Assembly: GCF_022829465.1 (NCBI RefSeq)
Contig: NZ_JAKSXZ010000135.1
Coordinates: 62,001-126,000 of the forward strand
Direction: 5' to 3'
Length of the DNA stretch: 64,000 nucleotides
Source of the DNA: Methylobacterium sp. J-067
GTDB lineage: Bacteria > Pseudomonadota > Alphaproteobacteria > Rhizobiales > Beijerinckiaceae
Both the position numbers and the translations under genes were made by a program. The stretch's first letter is position 1. Every line of letters starts with the position of its first letter. Shown here one piece after another: positions 18,116 to 26,318 of the stretch. The notes under the pieces were generated by a model that saw nothing but the letters and a program-made list of their open reading frames with translations, was not told the DNA's origin and made no database searches.

Positions 18116-19738
18116 CTACTGCACCAGCACGGCCTGTCCGCACAGGGTGCCGTCGACGCCGAAATCGGCATAGCCAAGGCGTAGGCCGGCCACCCTCAGC
18201 ACCGTGTTGAGGACGAGGTCCAGAGCCGGCGCCGCCGCGCTCAGGGTGAGGGTGAGCGCGGGCTGGAGCAGCGGCCCGGCGCCGATCCCGTTCACCGACA
18301 GGACAAGGCCTCCGAGCAGGCTCCCCGTCAGGGATTGCGCCACGTTGCCGGAGGAGACGCTGCGCAGGGTCTTCGCGGTGATGTCCGTATCGGTGAAGGT
18401 GAGCGATTGCGTGCCGGTGCCGGGCGTCATCTGCGCCCGGCCCGTGACCCGCACCAGCGGCAGGGCCAGCAGCGTCGCGGGCTGCGACAGGTCCGGCCCG
18501 GTGTCGGCGGTCGTGATCGCGCTGCGCGGCACGTCGGCGATGGCCAGCGTCGCGATGCCGGTCTGGCCGTCGATCACCACCTGCCGCCCCCCCGACGACG
18601 AGCAGGTCAGGCTGCGCAGCGTGCCCTGGGCCGGGGCGACCTGCACGAGGAGCGGCAGCGCGAGCTGCCCGAGCCCGAGGGGCGCCGTCAGACTCGTCTC
18701 GATCAGCAGGCGCGTCTGGGCCGTGCGCACGGTGGCGTTGGCGGTGCCGGGGCGGACCCAGCCGGAGCTGCGCCGCCGCTCGCCGATGGCCAGCGTCAGC
18801 TTGGTCGAGAGCAGACCGGGGATGGTCGCCCCGAGATCGATCGCCACCGGATTCTGGCCGTTCGCGAGGGCGGCGGTGGCGCTCACGAGCCCCATCACCG
18901 GCACCGCAGGCCCGGCGAGACCCTTGCCCGGCGCCAGGGCCGCCGCATCGGCCAGGGCATCGAGCCGGCTCACCGGCACGAGGTTGCCGGCATTGGGCAG
19001 GGCGTTGAGGAGGCCCGTCAGCGCCGAGACGGCGGGCCCGTTGCCCTGCGCGCCGACCCGGAGCGCCATCAGGATCTGCCCGACGCTAGCATTGGCCTGC
19101 AGGATCTGCGTGTAGCTCCCTGCCTGCAGGCCGAGGCTGACACCGAGCGCGTCGAGGACGCGCAGGCCGTCCACCCGCGCCCCGAGCAGGGCGTTGTAAT
19201 CCATGACGCTCAGGGAGAGCTTGGCGCCGAGCAGGGCGCCGAGGACGCCGTTGGCGATCCCGCCATCCAGGGATGCGAGCCCCGAACCGACGCTGAAGGC
19301 GGCGAACTGCGCCGTCGCGGCGGTGGCCGTGACGGCGATCGGCACCGAGCCCGGCATCCCGATGACGCGGGCGAAGGTCGCGGGCGCGGCGGCGGTGAGC
19401 CTCACCCGCACGGCGTTGCCGGTGCCGCCCGTGGCCTCGCTGTAGCGCGCCCCGTTCGGCGCGGACGAATCGTAGGTCCCGGTTCCGATGGTCGCCTGGG
19501 AGGCGGCATAGCCGTTATCCGCGAGGGACCGGCGCGCAAGGTCGCCGGCATGGCCGACATCGATGGCCGCCAGCATGGCGGCGACGTCCGCCGCGCCCTG
19601 CGCCTTGCGCTTGGTCTGGACCGCGACGCCGAGATCGATCCCGACGGCGCCGACCGCCATCAGCATCGTCGAGCACAGGGCGACGAGGATCGCGACGTTG
19701 CCGCCCCGCGCCCGGCCGAAATGCCGCGCGGCCCTCAC
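18116..19738 (-). CDS. tadG: TadG-like pilus/secretion-associated membrane protein
   Basis: The N-terminus of this 540-residue protein is TadG-like: a short basic start, GGNVAILVALCSTMLMAVGAVGIDLG as a membrane helix, and QTKRKAQGAADVAAMLAA, the conserved DUF2134-type segment. The remainder is Ala/Leu/Gly-rich and probably extracytoplasmic; no von Willebrand domain is evident. The same frame stays open far upstream, but that part overlaps tadE in another frame and is spurious. GTG 19738 overlaps the tadE stop by 4 bp. No tadA, tadB, tadC or prepilin genes are in the window. Confidence 0.75.
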   Translation of the reverse strand: MRAARHFGRARGGNVAILVALCSTMLMAVGAVGIDLGVAVQTKRKAQGAADVAAMLAAIDVGHAGDLARRSLADNGYAASQATIGTGTYDSSAPNGARYSEATGGTGNAVRVRLTAAAPATFARVIGMPGSVPIAVTATAATAQFAAFSVGSGLASLDGGIANGVLGALLGAKLSLSVMDYNALLGARVDGLRVLDALGVSLGLQAGSYTQILQANASVGQILMALRVGAQGNGPAVSALTGLLNALPNAGNLVPVSRLDALADAAALAPGKGLAGPAVPVMGLVSATAALANGQNPVAIDLGATIPGLLSTKLTLAIGERRRSSGWVRPGTANATVRTAQTRLLIETSLTAPLGLGQLALPLLVQVAPAQGTLRSLTCSSSGGRQVVIDGQTGIATLAIADVPRSAITTADTGPDLSQPATLLALPLVRVTGRAQMTPGTGTQSLTFTDTDITAKTLRSVSSGNVAQSLTGSLLGGLVLSVNGIGAGPLLQPALTLTLSAAAPALDLVLNTVLRVAGLRLGYADFGVDGTLCGQAVLVQ

Positions 19739-20202
19739 AGCCCGCCCCGACGCACGCTCACCGTGCTCGACAGGACGGTCGGCAGTTGCGGCAGGATGCG
19801 CCCGAACAGTCCGAAACCCAGGCTCGTGGCGTCGAGGGTCACGGTCACGACCGTGACGTCCGGATCGCCGGAATCGGTGCCGACCTGCACGATAACGCTG
19901 CCCGGCTTGAACATCGCGCCGTGGCTGAGGCTGCGCGTCACCGTATCCCGGACGAGGGAGGCGCGCTCGGCATCGGTGGTCCCGGCGATGGAGGCCCGGG
20001 CGGCCTCGGCCGCTACCAATCGCAGGTTGTGTGACGCGCCAAGGAAGATCCCGAACACGGTGATGCCGAAGAACAGGGTGACGAGCATTGGCGCCACCAG
20101 CGCGGACTCCACGGCGGCGCCGCCACGGGCGCAGGACGCCCATCGACGGCAGCGGGTTCGGGCGGATACAGTGCGCCGGGAGGGGGAATGGACAGGGAGC
20201 AT
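19735..20202 (-). CDS. tadE: TadE-like pilus assembly protein
   Basis: This 155-residue protein has the TadE signature: GGAAVESALVAPMLVTLFFGITVFGIF, a prepilin-like Glu-containing N-terminal helix after a short basic leader. The ~90-residue tail is beta-rich and presumably outside the membrane. TadE-type pseudopilins work with the Tad/Flp secretion system. The upstream 110 bp contain an A+T-rich patch with an inverted repeat. The ATG at 20202 lacks a clear ribosome site, so the start is uncertain. It overlaps tadG by 4 bp. Confidence 0.75.
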   Translation of the reverse strand: MLPVHSPSRRTVSARTRCRRWASCARGGAAVESALVAPMLVTLFFGITVFGIFLGASHNLRLVAAEAARASIAGTTDAERASLVRDTVTRSLSHGAMFKPGSVIVQVGTDSGDPDVTVVTVTLDATSLGFGLFGRILPQLPTVLSSTVSVRRGGL

Positions 20203-20268
20203 GGGTCGGATCCGGCCGGGGCTCGGTGGCGAGATACAACCCAGGGTAGAAATCTAAAACCTAATTTA

Positions 20269-20286
20269 TAGTTGTATTTGCAACTA
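20269..20286. promoter_or_regulatory. Inverted repeat in A+T-rich patch upstream of tadE
   Basis: TAGTTG (20269-20274) and CAACTA (20281-20286) form a perfect 6-bp inverted repeat around a 6-bp centre. It lies in an unusually A+T-rich stretch (about 20250-20290) between the end of modC and the start of tadE. It could be an operator for tadEG or a weak hairpin after modC. Neither role is shown. Confidence 0.35.
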
Positions 20287-20316
20287 CAAGGTTGCGATAT
20301 CGTGCAGCCTGCGGCG

Positions 20317-21426
20317 TCAGATCGCGATGGTCGGACGGCCCGTCCCGAAGCCGGCGGGGTCGAAGGCCGCGCTCTTGACGATCGCCACGACCTCCCGGCC
20401 GGGGGCGAGGGCGAGGTCGCGCACGGCGGCCTCGGTCAGGCGGGCGAGCAGGATCGTGCCGTGGCAATCGATCTCCACCAGCACCCCCGTCCCGGCGGGG
20501 ACGAGGCCGGCGACCCGGCCCGGCAGGGCGTTGCGCGCGGAGAGCCCCTGCGGGAGCGCGGTGGCGACGAGCACGTCGCGGGCGGGGATGCGCACGCGCA
20601 GCGGCGTGCCGGGGGGCTTGGCGAGGTCGGGCACCAATAGCGGCCCCGCCTGCCCCGTCAGGCGGGTGAGGCCGGTGGCGGCGTCGGTGCCCTCCACCAC
20701 CATGTCAAGGAGGGCGCCGGGCTCCCCGTGGAGGGGGATCAGATCGGCCCGGCGCAGGAGGGTTTCGGCGGGGCCGGTCGCGGCGACGCGCCCACCGTCG
20801 AGCACGACGAGGGTGTCGGCGAGCCGCGCCACCTCCGCGACGGAGTGGCTGACATAGACGATGGGCACGCCCGCCTCGTCGCGCAGGCGCTCGATGTAGG
20901 GAAGGATCTCGGCCTTGCGGGCTTCGTCGAGGGCGGCCAGGGGCTCGTCCATCAGGAGGAGCCGGGGCTTGGCGAGCAGCGCCCGGCCGAGGGCGACGCG
21001 CTGACGCTCGCCCCCCGACAGGCCCGCCGGCTGCCGGGCGAGGAGCGGTTCGATGCCGAGCATCCCGGTGATGGCGGCGTACTCCGCCGGATCGTCGGGC
21101 AGGCGGGCGAAGACGCGGCCGTAGGCGAGGTTCTGCGCGACGCTGAGATGCGGGAAGAGCCGCGCATCCTGGAACACCACGCCGACCCGGCGGCGGTGCG
21201 GCGGCAGGAAGCGCCTGGCCGCCGTGTCCACGAGGACATGGCCGCCGGCCACGATCCGCCCCCGGTCGGGCCGGGCGAGGCCGGCGATCAGGTCGATCAG
21301 CGTGGTCTTGCCGGAGCCCGAGCGTCCGAACAGGGCGGTGAGGCCCGGCCCGGCGGCGAAGGACGCCTCCAGCGTGAACGCCCCCCGCCGGAGGGCGACA
21401 TCGACGGCGAGGGCCGGCTCCGTCAT
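20317..21426 (-). CDS. modC: Molybdate ABC transporter, ATP-binding protein
   Basis: The 369-residue ATPase drives molybdate uptake by ModAB. It has Walker A GRSGSGKTT, the signature LSGGERQRVALGRALL, Walker B LLLMDEPLAALD, and a C-terminal MOP domain (about residues 290-360) that binds oxyanion and identifies ModC rather than a sulfate transporter. Its ATG overlaps the modB stop by 4 bp. It is the last gene of modABC. Confidence 0.95.
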   Translation of the reverse strand: MTEPALAVDVALRRGAFTLEASFAAGPGLTALFGRSGSGKTTLIDLIAGLARPDRGRIVAGGHVLVDTAARRFLPPHRRRVGVVFQDARLFPHLSVAQNLAYGRVFARLPDDPAEYAAITGMLGIEPLLARQPAGLSGGERQRVALGRALLAKPRLLLMDEPLAALDEARKAEILPYIERLRDEAGVPIVYVSHSVAEVARLADTLVVLDGGRVAATGPAETLLRRADLIPLHGEPGALLDMVVEGTDAATGLTRLTGQAGPLLVPDLAKPPGTPLRVRIPARDVLVATALPQGLSARNALPGRVAGLVPAGTGVLVEIDCHGTILLARLTEAAVRDLALAPGREVVAIVKSAAFDPAGFGTGRPTIAI

Positions 21427-22118
21427 CCCGCCCCCAGCCGGCGCCCGGCGCGGGCGGCCAGCGCCTCCGAGACGAGGAGGGCCGTGATCGACAGGGCGAC
21501 GGAGACGAGGGTGAGGCGCAAAGCCGGCCCCTCCCCGCCCGGCACCTGGGTGAGGGTGTAGATCGCCGAGGGCAGGGTCTGCGTCTGCCCGGGGATGTTC
21601 GAGACGAAGGTGATGGTCGCGCCGAACTCGCCCATCGCCTTGGCGAAGGCGAGCACCGCCCCGGCGAGGCAGCCGGGCAGGCTCAAGGGCAGGGTGACGG
21701 TGAGGAACACCATCAGGGGCGAGGCCCCGAGCGTCCCGGCCGCGTCCTCAAGGCGGGCATCGACCGCTTCGAGGGACAGGCGCATCGCCCGCACCATCAG
21801 GGGGAAGCCCATCACCGCGCAGGCCAGCGCTGCCCCGGTCCAGCGGAAGGCGAAGACGATGCCGAACTCCGCGAGCGGCGCGCCGAACACGCCCTTCCGT
21901 CCGAAGGCGAGGAGCAGCAGGTAGCCGGTGACGACCGGCGGCAGGATCAGCGGCAGGTGGACGAGCCCGTCGAGGAGCGCCCGCCCCGGAAAGCGCCGTC
22001 GCGCCAGCAGCCACGCCACCCCGAGCCCAAGGGGCAGGGAGGCGAGTGTGGCCAAGGTCGCCACCTGAAGGCTGAGCAGGACGGCCTGCCACTCCTCGGG
22101 GCCTAGGCCGAAGGTCAA
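21423..22118 (-). CDS. modB: Molybdate ABC transporter, permease
   Basis: The product (231 residues) has about five membrane helices. The N-terminal LLSLQVATLATLASLPLGLGVAWLLARR and the cytoplasmic EAA loop (LEDAAGTLGASPLMVFLTVTLP) that couples to ModC are clear. VHLPLILPPVVTGYLLL is the usual ModB signature. Overlaps of 4 bp with both modA and modC show a tight operon. Confidence 0.95.
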   Translation of the reverse strand: MTFGLGPEEWQAVLLSLQVATLATLASLPLGLGVAWLLARRRFPGRALLDGLVHLPLILPPVVTGYLLLLAFGRKGVFGAPLAEFGIVFAFRWTGAALACAVMGFPLMVRAMRLSLEAVDARLEDAAGTLGASPLMVFLTVTLPLSLPGCLAGAVLAFAKAMGEFGATITFVSNIPGQTQTLPSAIYTLTQVPGGEGPALRLTLVSVALSITALLVSEALAARAGRRLGAG

Positions 22119-22927
22119 TGCCCGCTGCCGGGCGCGCCGATCACCGTGAAGCCCTGCCGCTCGAAGGCCGCCCGCGCCGGGGCGCTCTTCAGGAAGGCCA
22201 GCAGGGCCTCCGCATCCGGGTTCCGCGAGTCCTCTGTCAGGGCCGCCGGGTAGACGATGGGCGGGTGGCTGTCGGAGGGGAAGGTCGCCACCACCCGCAC
22301 GCCGCGGTCGGCGGCGGCATCGGTGGCGTAGACGATGCCGAGCGGCGCCTCGCCCCGGGCGACGAGGAGCAGAGCCGCCCGCACGTTCTCGGCCTGGGCC
22401 ACCTGCCCCTTCACCGCGTCCCAGCCGCCGAGCTTGTCCAGGGCCGCCTTGCCGTACTTGCCCGCCGGCACCGCCTCGGTGTTGGCCATGGCGAGCTTGC
22501 CGCCGGCCAGCGCCTTGGACAGCGTCGTGCCGAGGTCCGGCGCCAGGGCGATCTGGGGGTCCGACCCCGCATTGGCCCCCGCCGGGGCGATCAGCACCAG
22601 GCTATTGCGCAGGAAGTTGAACCGGCTGCCGGGCCGGATCGCGCCGGCCTTCTCGGCATAGTCCATCCAGGCCTCGTCGGCCGAGATGAACAGGTCGGCC
22701 GGCGCCCCGGCCTCGATCTGCTTGGCCAGCGCGTTCGAGCCGGCATACGAGATCCGCGCCGTCTTGCCCGTGTCCTTCGTCCAGAGGGCGGAGGCGTCGT
22801 CGAGGGCGTTCTTGAGGCTGGCGGCGGCGAAGACCACCACCGGCTCCGCCGCCAGCGCGGGCGGACCCGACACCAACGGCAGCGCCGCCAGCACCGCCGC
22901 GAGCCAGATGCGTCGTGTGATCGCCAT
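22115..22927 (-). CDS. modA: Molybdate-binding periplasmic protein
   Basis: The 270-residue precursor has a signal peptide with a short basic start and hydrophobic core, probably cut after PPALA. The mature part shows VVFAAASLKNALDDAS, SYAGSNALAKQIEAGAPADLFISAD and the conserved NSLVLIAP, standard for ModA. It captures molybdate (or tungstate) in the periplasm for ModBC. A symmetric element with a CGTTATAT core lies 14-41 bp upstream and may bind a ModE-type repressor. Confidence 0.94.
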   Translation of the reverse strand: MAITRRIWLAAVLAALPLVSGPPALAAEPVVVFAAASLKNALDDASALWTKDTGKTARISYAGSNALAKQIEAGAPADLFISADEAWMDYAEKAGAIRPGSRFNFLRNSLVLIAPAGANAGSDPQIALAPDLGTTLSKALAGGKLAMANTEAVPAGKYGKAALDKLGGWDAVKGQVAQAENVRAALLLVARGEAPLGIVYATDAAADRGVRVVATFPSDSHPPIVYPAALTEDSRNPDAEALLAFLKSAPARAAFERQGFTVIGAPGSGH

Positions 22928-22940
22928 GAAGACACCCCTC

Positions 22941-22977
22941 GCCGGCCGGACCGTTATATCCGGCCGGCTATCGCGAT
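22941..22977 (-). promoter_or_regulatory. Candidate molybdate-responsive operator/promoter of modABC
   Basis: Directly upstream of modA is a perfect 9-bp inverted repeat, GCCGGCCGG (22941-22949) and CCGGCCGGC (22960-22968), flanking ACCGTTATAT. CGTTATAT resembles a ModE-type half-site, and TATCGCGAT (22969-22977) follows after nine bases. On the minus strand the centre gives a TATAAC -10-like hexamer. Position and symmetry suggest an operator over the promoter; ModE itself is not in the window. Confidence 0.4.
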
Positions 22978-23020
22978 GATCTTATGACCGGAGCGAAATC
23001 CGGCAAGGGGTGATGTGCGG

Positions 23021-23233
23021 TCAGGCCTCGTCGGAGGTCTGCCCGGCGGCGAGGGACGGGGTGCCCTCGGCGCGGTGGAGGCGGCTGAGGGCCACGAGCA
23101 GGCGGCCCGGCAGGGGCGAATCCGGCAGCGGCGCGCCGTAACGGGCGTCGCGTCGGGCTTTGGCCGACTGCGCCAGAACGATCGGCCCGAACGGGCCGGA
23201 TTGGCCAGGGAGGGGACGACTCGAACGCTTCAC
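23021..23233 (-). CDS. Hypothetical 70-residue protein
   Basis: The modA-prmA gap is 512 bp. Within it this minus-strand frame shows strong G/C preference at third positions over its last ~45 codons, and GTG 23233 follows an AAGGGAAG site at good spacing. The product is Pro/Arg/Leu-rich (for example SRPLPGQSGPFGPIVLAQSA) and has no recognised domain, signal or membrane helix. The frame extends further upstream to 23386, but with poorer codon use. Nothing else is seen in the rest of the gap. Confidence 0.4.
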   Translation of the reverse strand: MKRSSRPLPGQSGPFGPIVLAQSAKARRDARYGAPLPDSPLPGRLLVALSRLHRAEGTPSLAAGQTSDEA

Positions 23234-23439
23234 TCTTACGCTTCCCTTGAACGACTTCGTGACGAAGCCGGCAAAAACGTCGTCGCCCTGCGCGGGTTCC
23301 AGGCTCATGTGGTCAACGGCCGGCCACGATGCCGCATTCCTGTGCATGGTTGAGAAAGAATCGCGGGAGCGTGTCCGAACCGGCACGATTTCGCGCCAGC
23401 CCCTGTGCCGCGACGGGCGGGCGCGCTAACAGGGCGATC

Positions 23440-24378
23440 ATGCTCGAAGGCCTGCCGCCCCACCGCCCGACTCACGTCCTCCGCCTCGACACCGACGAGA
23501 AGTCGGCGCGGGCGATGACCGACTTGCTGGGCGAGATGTTCGACCCCACCGAGACGGCGGTCGCCGCCTTCGAGGACGAGGACGGGAAGACGTGGCGCCT
23601 CGAAGCCTATTTCGCCGATGAGCCCGACGAGGCGTTCGTCCGCGGCCTGATCCGGCCGGTGATCGGCGCGCAGGCCGACGAGGCCGAGTTCCGCACCATC
23701 GCGGAGCAGGATTGGGTGCGCTCCTCGCTCGAAGGGCTGAAGCCGGTGCGCGCCGGCCGCTTCCTGATCCACGGCTCCCACGACCGGGAGGCGCGGCGGG
23801 TGAACGACCTCGCCATCGAGATCGAGGCGGCGCTGGCCTTCGGCACCGGCCATCACGGCACGACGTTGGGCTGCCTGCGGGCACTGGTCGCCGAGCGCAA
23901 GCGCCGCCGGCCGCGCCATGTCCTCGATGTCGGCACCGGCACGGGCATCCTGGCCTTCGCCGCCGCCAAGGAGTTGCGCCGCCCGGTCGTGGCGGGGGAC
24001 CTCGACGGCGAGGCCGTGACCACCGCGCGGGAGAATGCCCGCCTCAACGGTCTCGGCCCCTGGCTGAAGCTCTACCATGCCGGCGGCACCCGCCACCGCA
24101 TGGCGGCGCGGGACCGGCATTTCGATCTCGTCTTCGCCAACATCCTCGCGCGGCCCCTGCGGCTCCTCGCCCCGAGCCTCGCCCGCGTCGTGGCGCCGGG
24201 GGGCACGCTGGTCCTGTCGGGCCTGATCGAGCGCGACGTGCCGGGCGTCCTCTCGGCCTATCGCCACCAGGGCTTCGCCCTGTCCAAGCGCGGCGTGATC
24301 GAGGGGTGGGTCCACCTCGTCCTGCGCCGGGGCGGCGCCGCGCCGCGCCATCGGACCAACTCTGTCCGGACGCCGTGA
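23440..24378 (+). CDS. prmA: Ribosomal protein L11 methyltransferase
   Basis: PrmA (312 residues) methylates lysines and the N-terminus of ribosomal protein L11 using S-adenosylmethionine. The N-terminal third is the L11-recognition region (EQDWVRSSLEGLKPVRAGRF). The catalytic domain has FGTGHHGTTLGCL, the SAM loop VLDVGTGTGILAFAA and the FANILARPL motif. The open frame extends about 110 bp upstream, but ATG 23440 (MLEGLPPHRP) follows an AGGG site and matches the family. Confidence 0.9.
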   Translation: MLEGLPPHRPTHVLRLDTDEKSARAMTDLLGEMFDPTETAVAAFEDEDGKTWRLEAYFADEPDEAFVRGLIRPVIGAQADEAEFRTIAEQDWVRSSLEGLKPVRAGRFLIHGSHDREARRVNDLAIEIEAALAFGTGHHGTTLGCLRALVAERKRRRPRHVLDVGTGTGILAFAAAKELRRPVVAGDLDGEAVTTARENARLNGLGPWLKLYHAGGTRHRMAARDRHFDLVFANILARPLRLLAPSLARVVAPGGTLVLSGLIERDVPGVLSAYRHQGFALSKRGVIEGWVHLVLRRGGAAPRHRTNSVRTP

Positions 24379-24418
24379 CCCGTTGCGGGCCGAGCCTCGC
24401 GGGCGATAGGCTCCGCGC

Positions 24419-26245
24419 ATGACCGAGCCCCGCCGCCGCTTCCAGACCTTCGACGATCCCGGCCACCGTAAGGGGCCGGAACGGATCGCGGCCCTGCGCG
24501 CGGCGCTCCGCGAGGCGGGCGTCGACGGGTTCGTGGTGCCCCGCGCCGACGAGCACCAGTCGGAATACGTCCCCGCCGACGCGGAGCGGCTGGCTTGGCT
24601 CACCGGCTTCACCGGCTCGGCCGGCACCGCCGTGATTCTCACCGACGCCGCCGCCCTGGTCGTGGACGGCCGCTACACCCTGCAGGCGCCCGCGCAGGTC
24701 GATACCGGCGTGGTGAGCGTGGTGCCCCTGGCCGAGACCAGCGCGGAGGCCTGGATCGGCGAGCATCTCGGCCGCGACCGGGTGCTCGGCTACGATCCCT
24801 GGCTGCACACGCCGGACGGGATCGCGCGGCTCGAACGGGCGGTGGCCAAGGCCGGCGGCTCGCTCCGGGCGCTGCCGGAGAACCCGGTCGATTCCTGCTG
24901 GGCCGGGCGACCGAAGCCCCCCTCCGGCCAGGTCGTGGCGCAGCCCGAATCCCTCGCGGGCGAGGGGGCCGAGGACAAGCTCGCCCGGGTGCGCGCGGCG
25001 CTGGTCGCCGATTCCTGCGATGCCCTGGTGATCTCGGACCCGCACAACCTCGCCTGGGCGTTCAACCTGCGCGGCAGCGATGTCGGCCACACGCCTCTGG
25101 CGCTCGGCTACGCGATCCTGCCCCGCGAGGGCCGGGCGCGGCTCTACCTCGTCTCCGGCGACATCGACCCGGCGTTGCGCGCGGCGCTCGACCCCATCGC
25201 GGAAATCGGCGCGCGCCTCGACCTCGACGAGGGCATCGCCGCCCTGTCCGGGGCCCGCGTGCGCCTCGACGGGGCGACGGGCGCCGTCGCCCTCAAGGAG
25301 CGCGTGGAATCGGCCGGCGGCACGGTCGATGTCGGGAAGGACCCGATCACCGCGATGAAGGCGGTGAAGAACGCGGCCGAGATCGCCGGCACCCGCGAGG
25401 CCCACCGCCGCGACGGCGCGAGCGTGGTGCGCTTCCTGGCGTGGCTCGACGGCGCGGCGGCGCGGGGCGACCTCACCGAGATCACCGCCGTCGAGGCGCT
25501 GGAAAATTTCCGCGCCGAGGGCGGCGACCTGCGCGACGTCTCCTTTCCGACCATCTCCGGCTCCGGCGCGAACGGCGCCATCGTCCATTACCGGGTGACG
25601 CGGGAGACCAACCGGGCGGTCCGTCCGGGCGAATTGTTCCTCGTGGATTCCGGCGCGCAATACCCCGACGGCACCACCGACATCACCCGCACGCTCGCCA
25701 TCGGTGAGCCCACGGCGGAGATGCGCGACCGCTACACGCGGGTGCTGCAGGGCCACGTCGCGATCTCCCGCGCCGTGTTCCCCAAGGGCACGAACGGCGC
25801 GCAGATCGACGGCTTCGCCCGCCTGCCCCTGTGGCGGGCCGGGCTCGATTTCGACCACGGCACTGGCCACGGGGTCGGCGCCTTCCTTTCGGTGCATGAG
25901 GGGCCGCAGCGCATCGCCAAGACTGGCACCGTGGCCCTCGAGCCCGGCATGATCCTCTCGAACGAGCCGGGCTATTACGCCGCCGGGCGCTACGGCATCC
26001 GCATCGAGAACCTCGTCCTCGTGGAGCCCCGCGAGGTGCCGGGCAGCGAGCGGCCGGTGCTCGGCTTCGAGACCCTGACCCTCGCCCCCTACGACCGGCG
26101 CCTCATCGACGCGTCCCTGCTGGAACCGGGCGAGCGCGCCTGGATCGACGCCTACCATGCCCGCGTGCGCGAGGCGCTGTCGCCGCTCCTCGACGCGCCG
26201 ACGCGGGGCTGGCTGGAGGCCGCGACGGAACCCCTCGGGGCGTAA
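24419..26245 (+). CDS. Xaa-Pro aminopeptidase P (M24B), long form
   Basis: This 608-residue metallopeptidase removes N-terminal residues ahead of proline. It has two creatinase-type N-terminal domains (about residues 1-310), then a pita-bread M24 domain. The dimetal ligands are in DSGAQYPDGTTDITRT, GTGHGVGAFLSVHEGP, SNEPGYYAAG and RIENLVLV. The length matches the eukaryote-like aminopeptidase P form common in alphaproteobacteria. No signal peptide is seen. It is 40 bp after prmA. Confidence 0.92.
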   Translation: MTEPRRRFQTFDDPGHRKGPERIAALRAALREAGVDGFVVPRADEHQSEYVPADAERLAWLTGFTGSAGTAVILTDAAALVVDGRYTLQAPAQVDTGVVSVVPLAETSAEAWIGEHLGRDRVLGYDPWLHTPDGIARLERAVAKAGGSLRALPENPVDSCWAGRPKPPSGQVVAQPESLAGEGAEDKLARVRAALVADSCDALVISDPHNLAWAFNLRGSDVGHTPLALGYAILPREGRARLYLVSGDIDPALRAALDPIAEIGARLDLDEGIAALSGARVRLDGATGAVALKERVESAGGTVDVGKDPITAMKAVKNAAEIAGTREAHRRDGASVVRFLAWLDGAAARGDLTEITAVEALENFRAEGGDLRDVSFPTISGSGANGAIVHYRVTRETNRAVRPGELFLVDSGAQYPDGTTDITRTLAIGEPTAEMRDRYTRVLQGHVAISRAVFPKGTNGAQIDGFARLPLWRAGLDFDHGTGHGVGAFLSVHEGPQRIAKTGTVALEPGMILSNEPGYYAAGRYGIRIENLVLVEPREVPGSERPVLGFETLTLAPYDRRLIDASLLEPGERAWIDAYHARVREALSPLLDAPTRGWLEAATEPLGA

Positions 26246-26318
26246 GGCCCGCCCCTGCCCCAATTAAGCCGGTGCGGAGGCCGAGAAACCTCCCGCCGTC
26301 CGGCGCGAAGAGTCCCGC

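Noticed and set aside
19739-20239. N-terminal extension of tadG upstream of 19738
   Set aside because: It overlaps tadE in another frame and reads as Arg/Gly/His-rich noise; the GTGA overlap with the tadE stop gives a credible start.
23234-23439. Upstream part of the modA-prmA gap as coding
   Set aside because: Codon use is poor and no ribosome site supports the ATG codons at 23308 or 23347.
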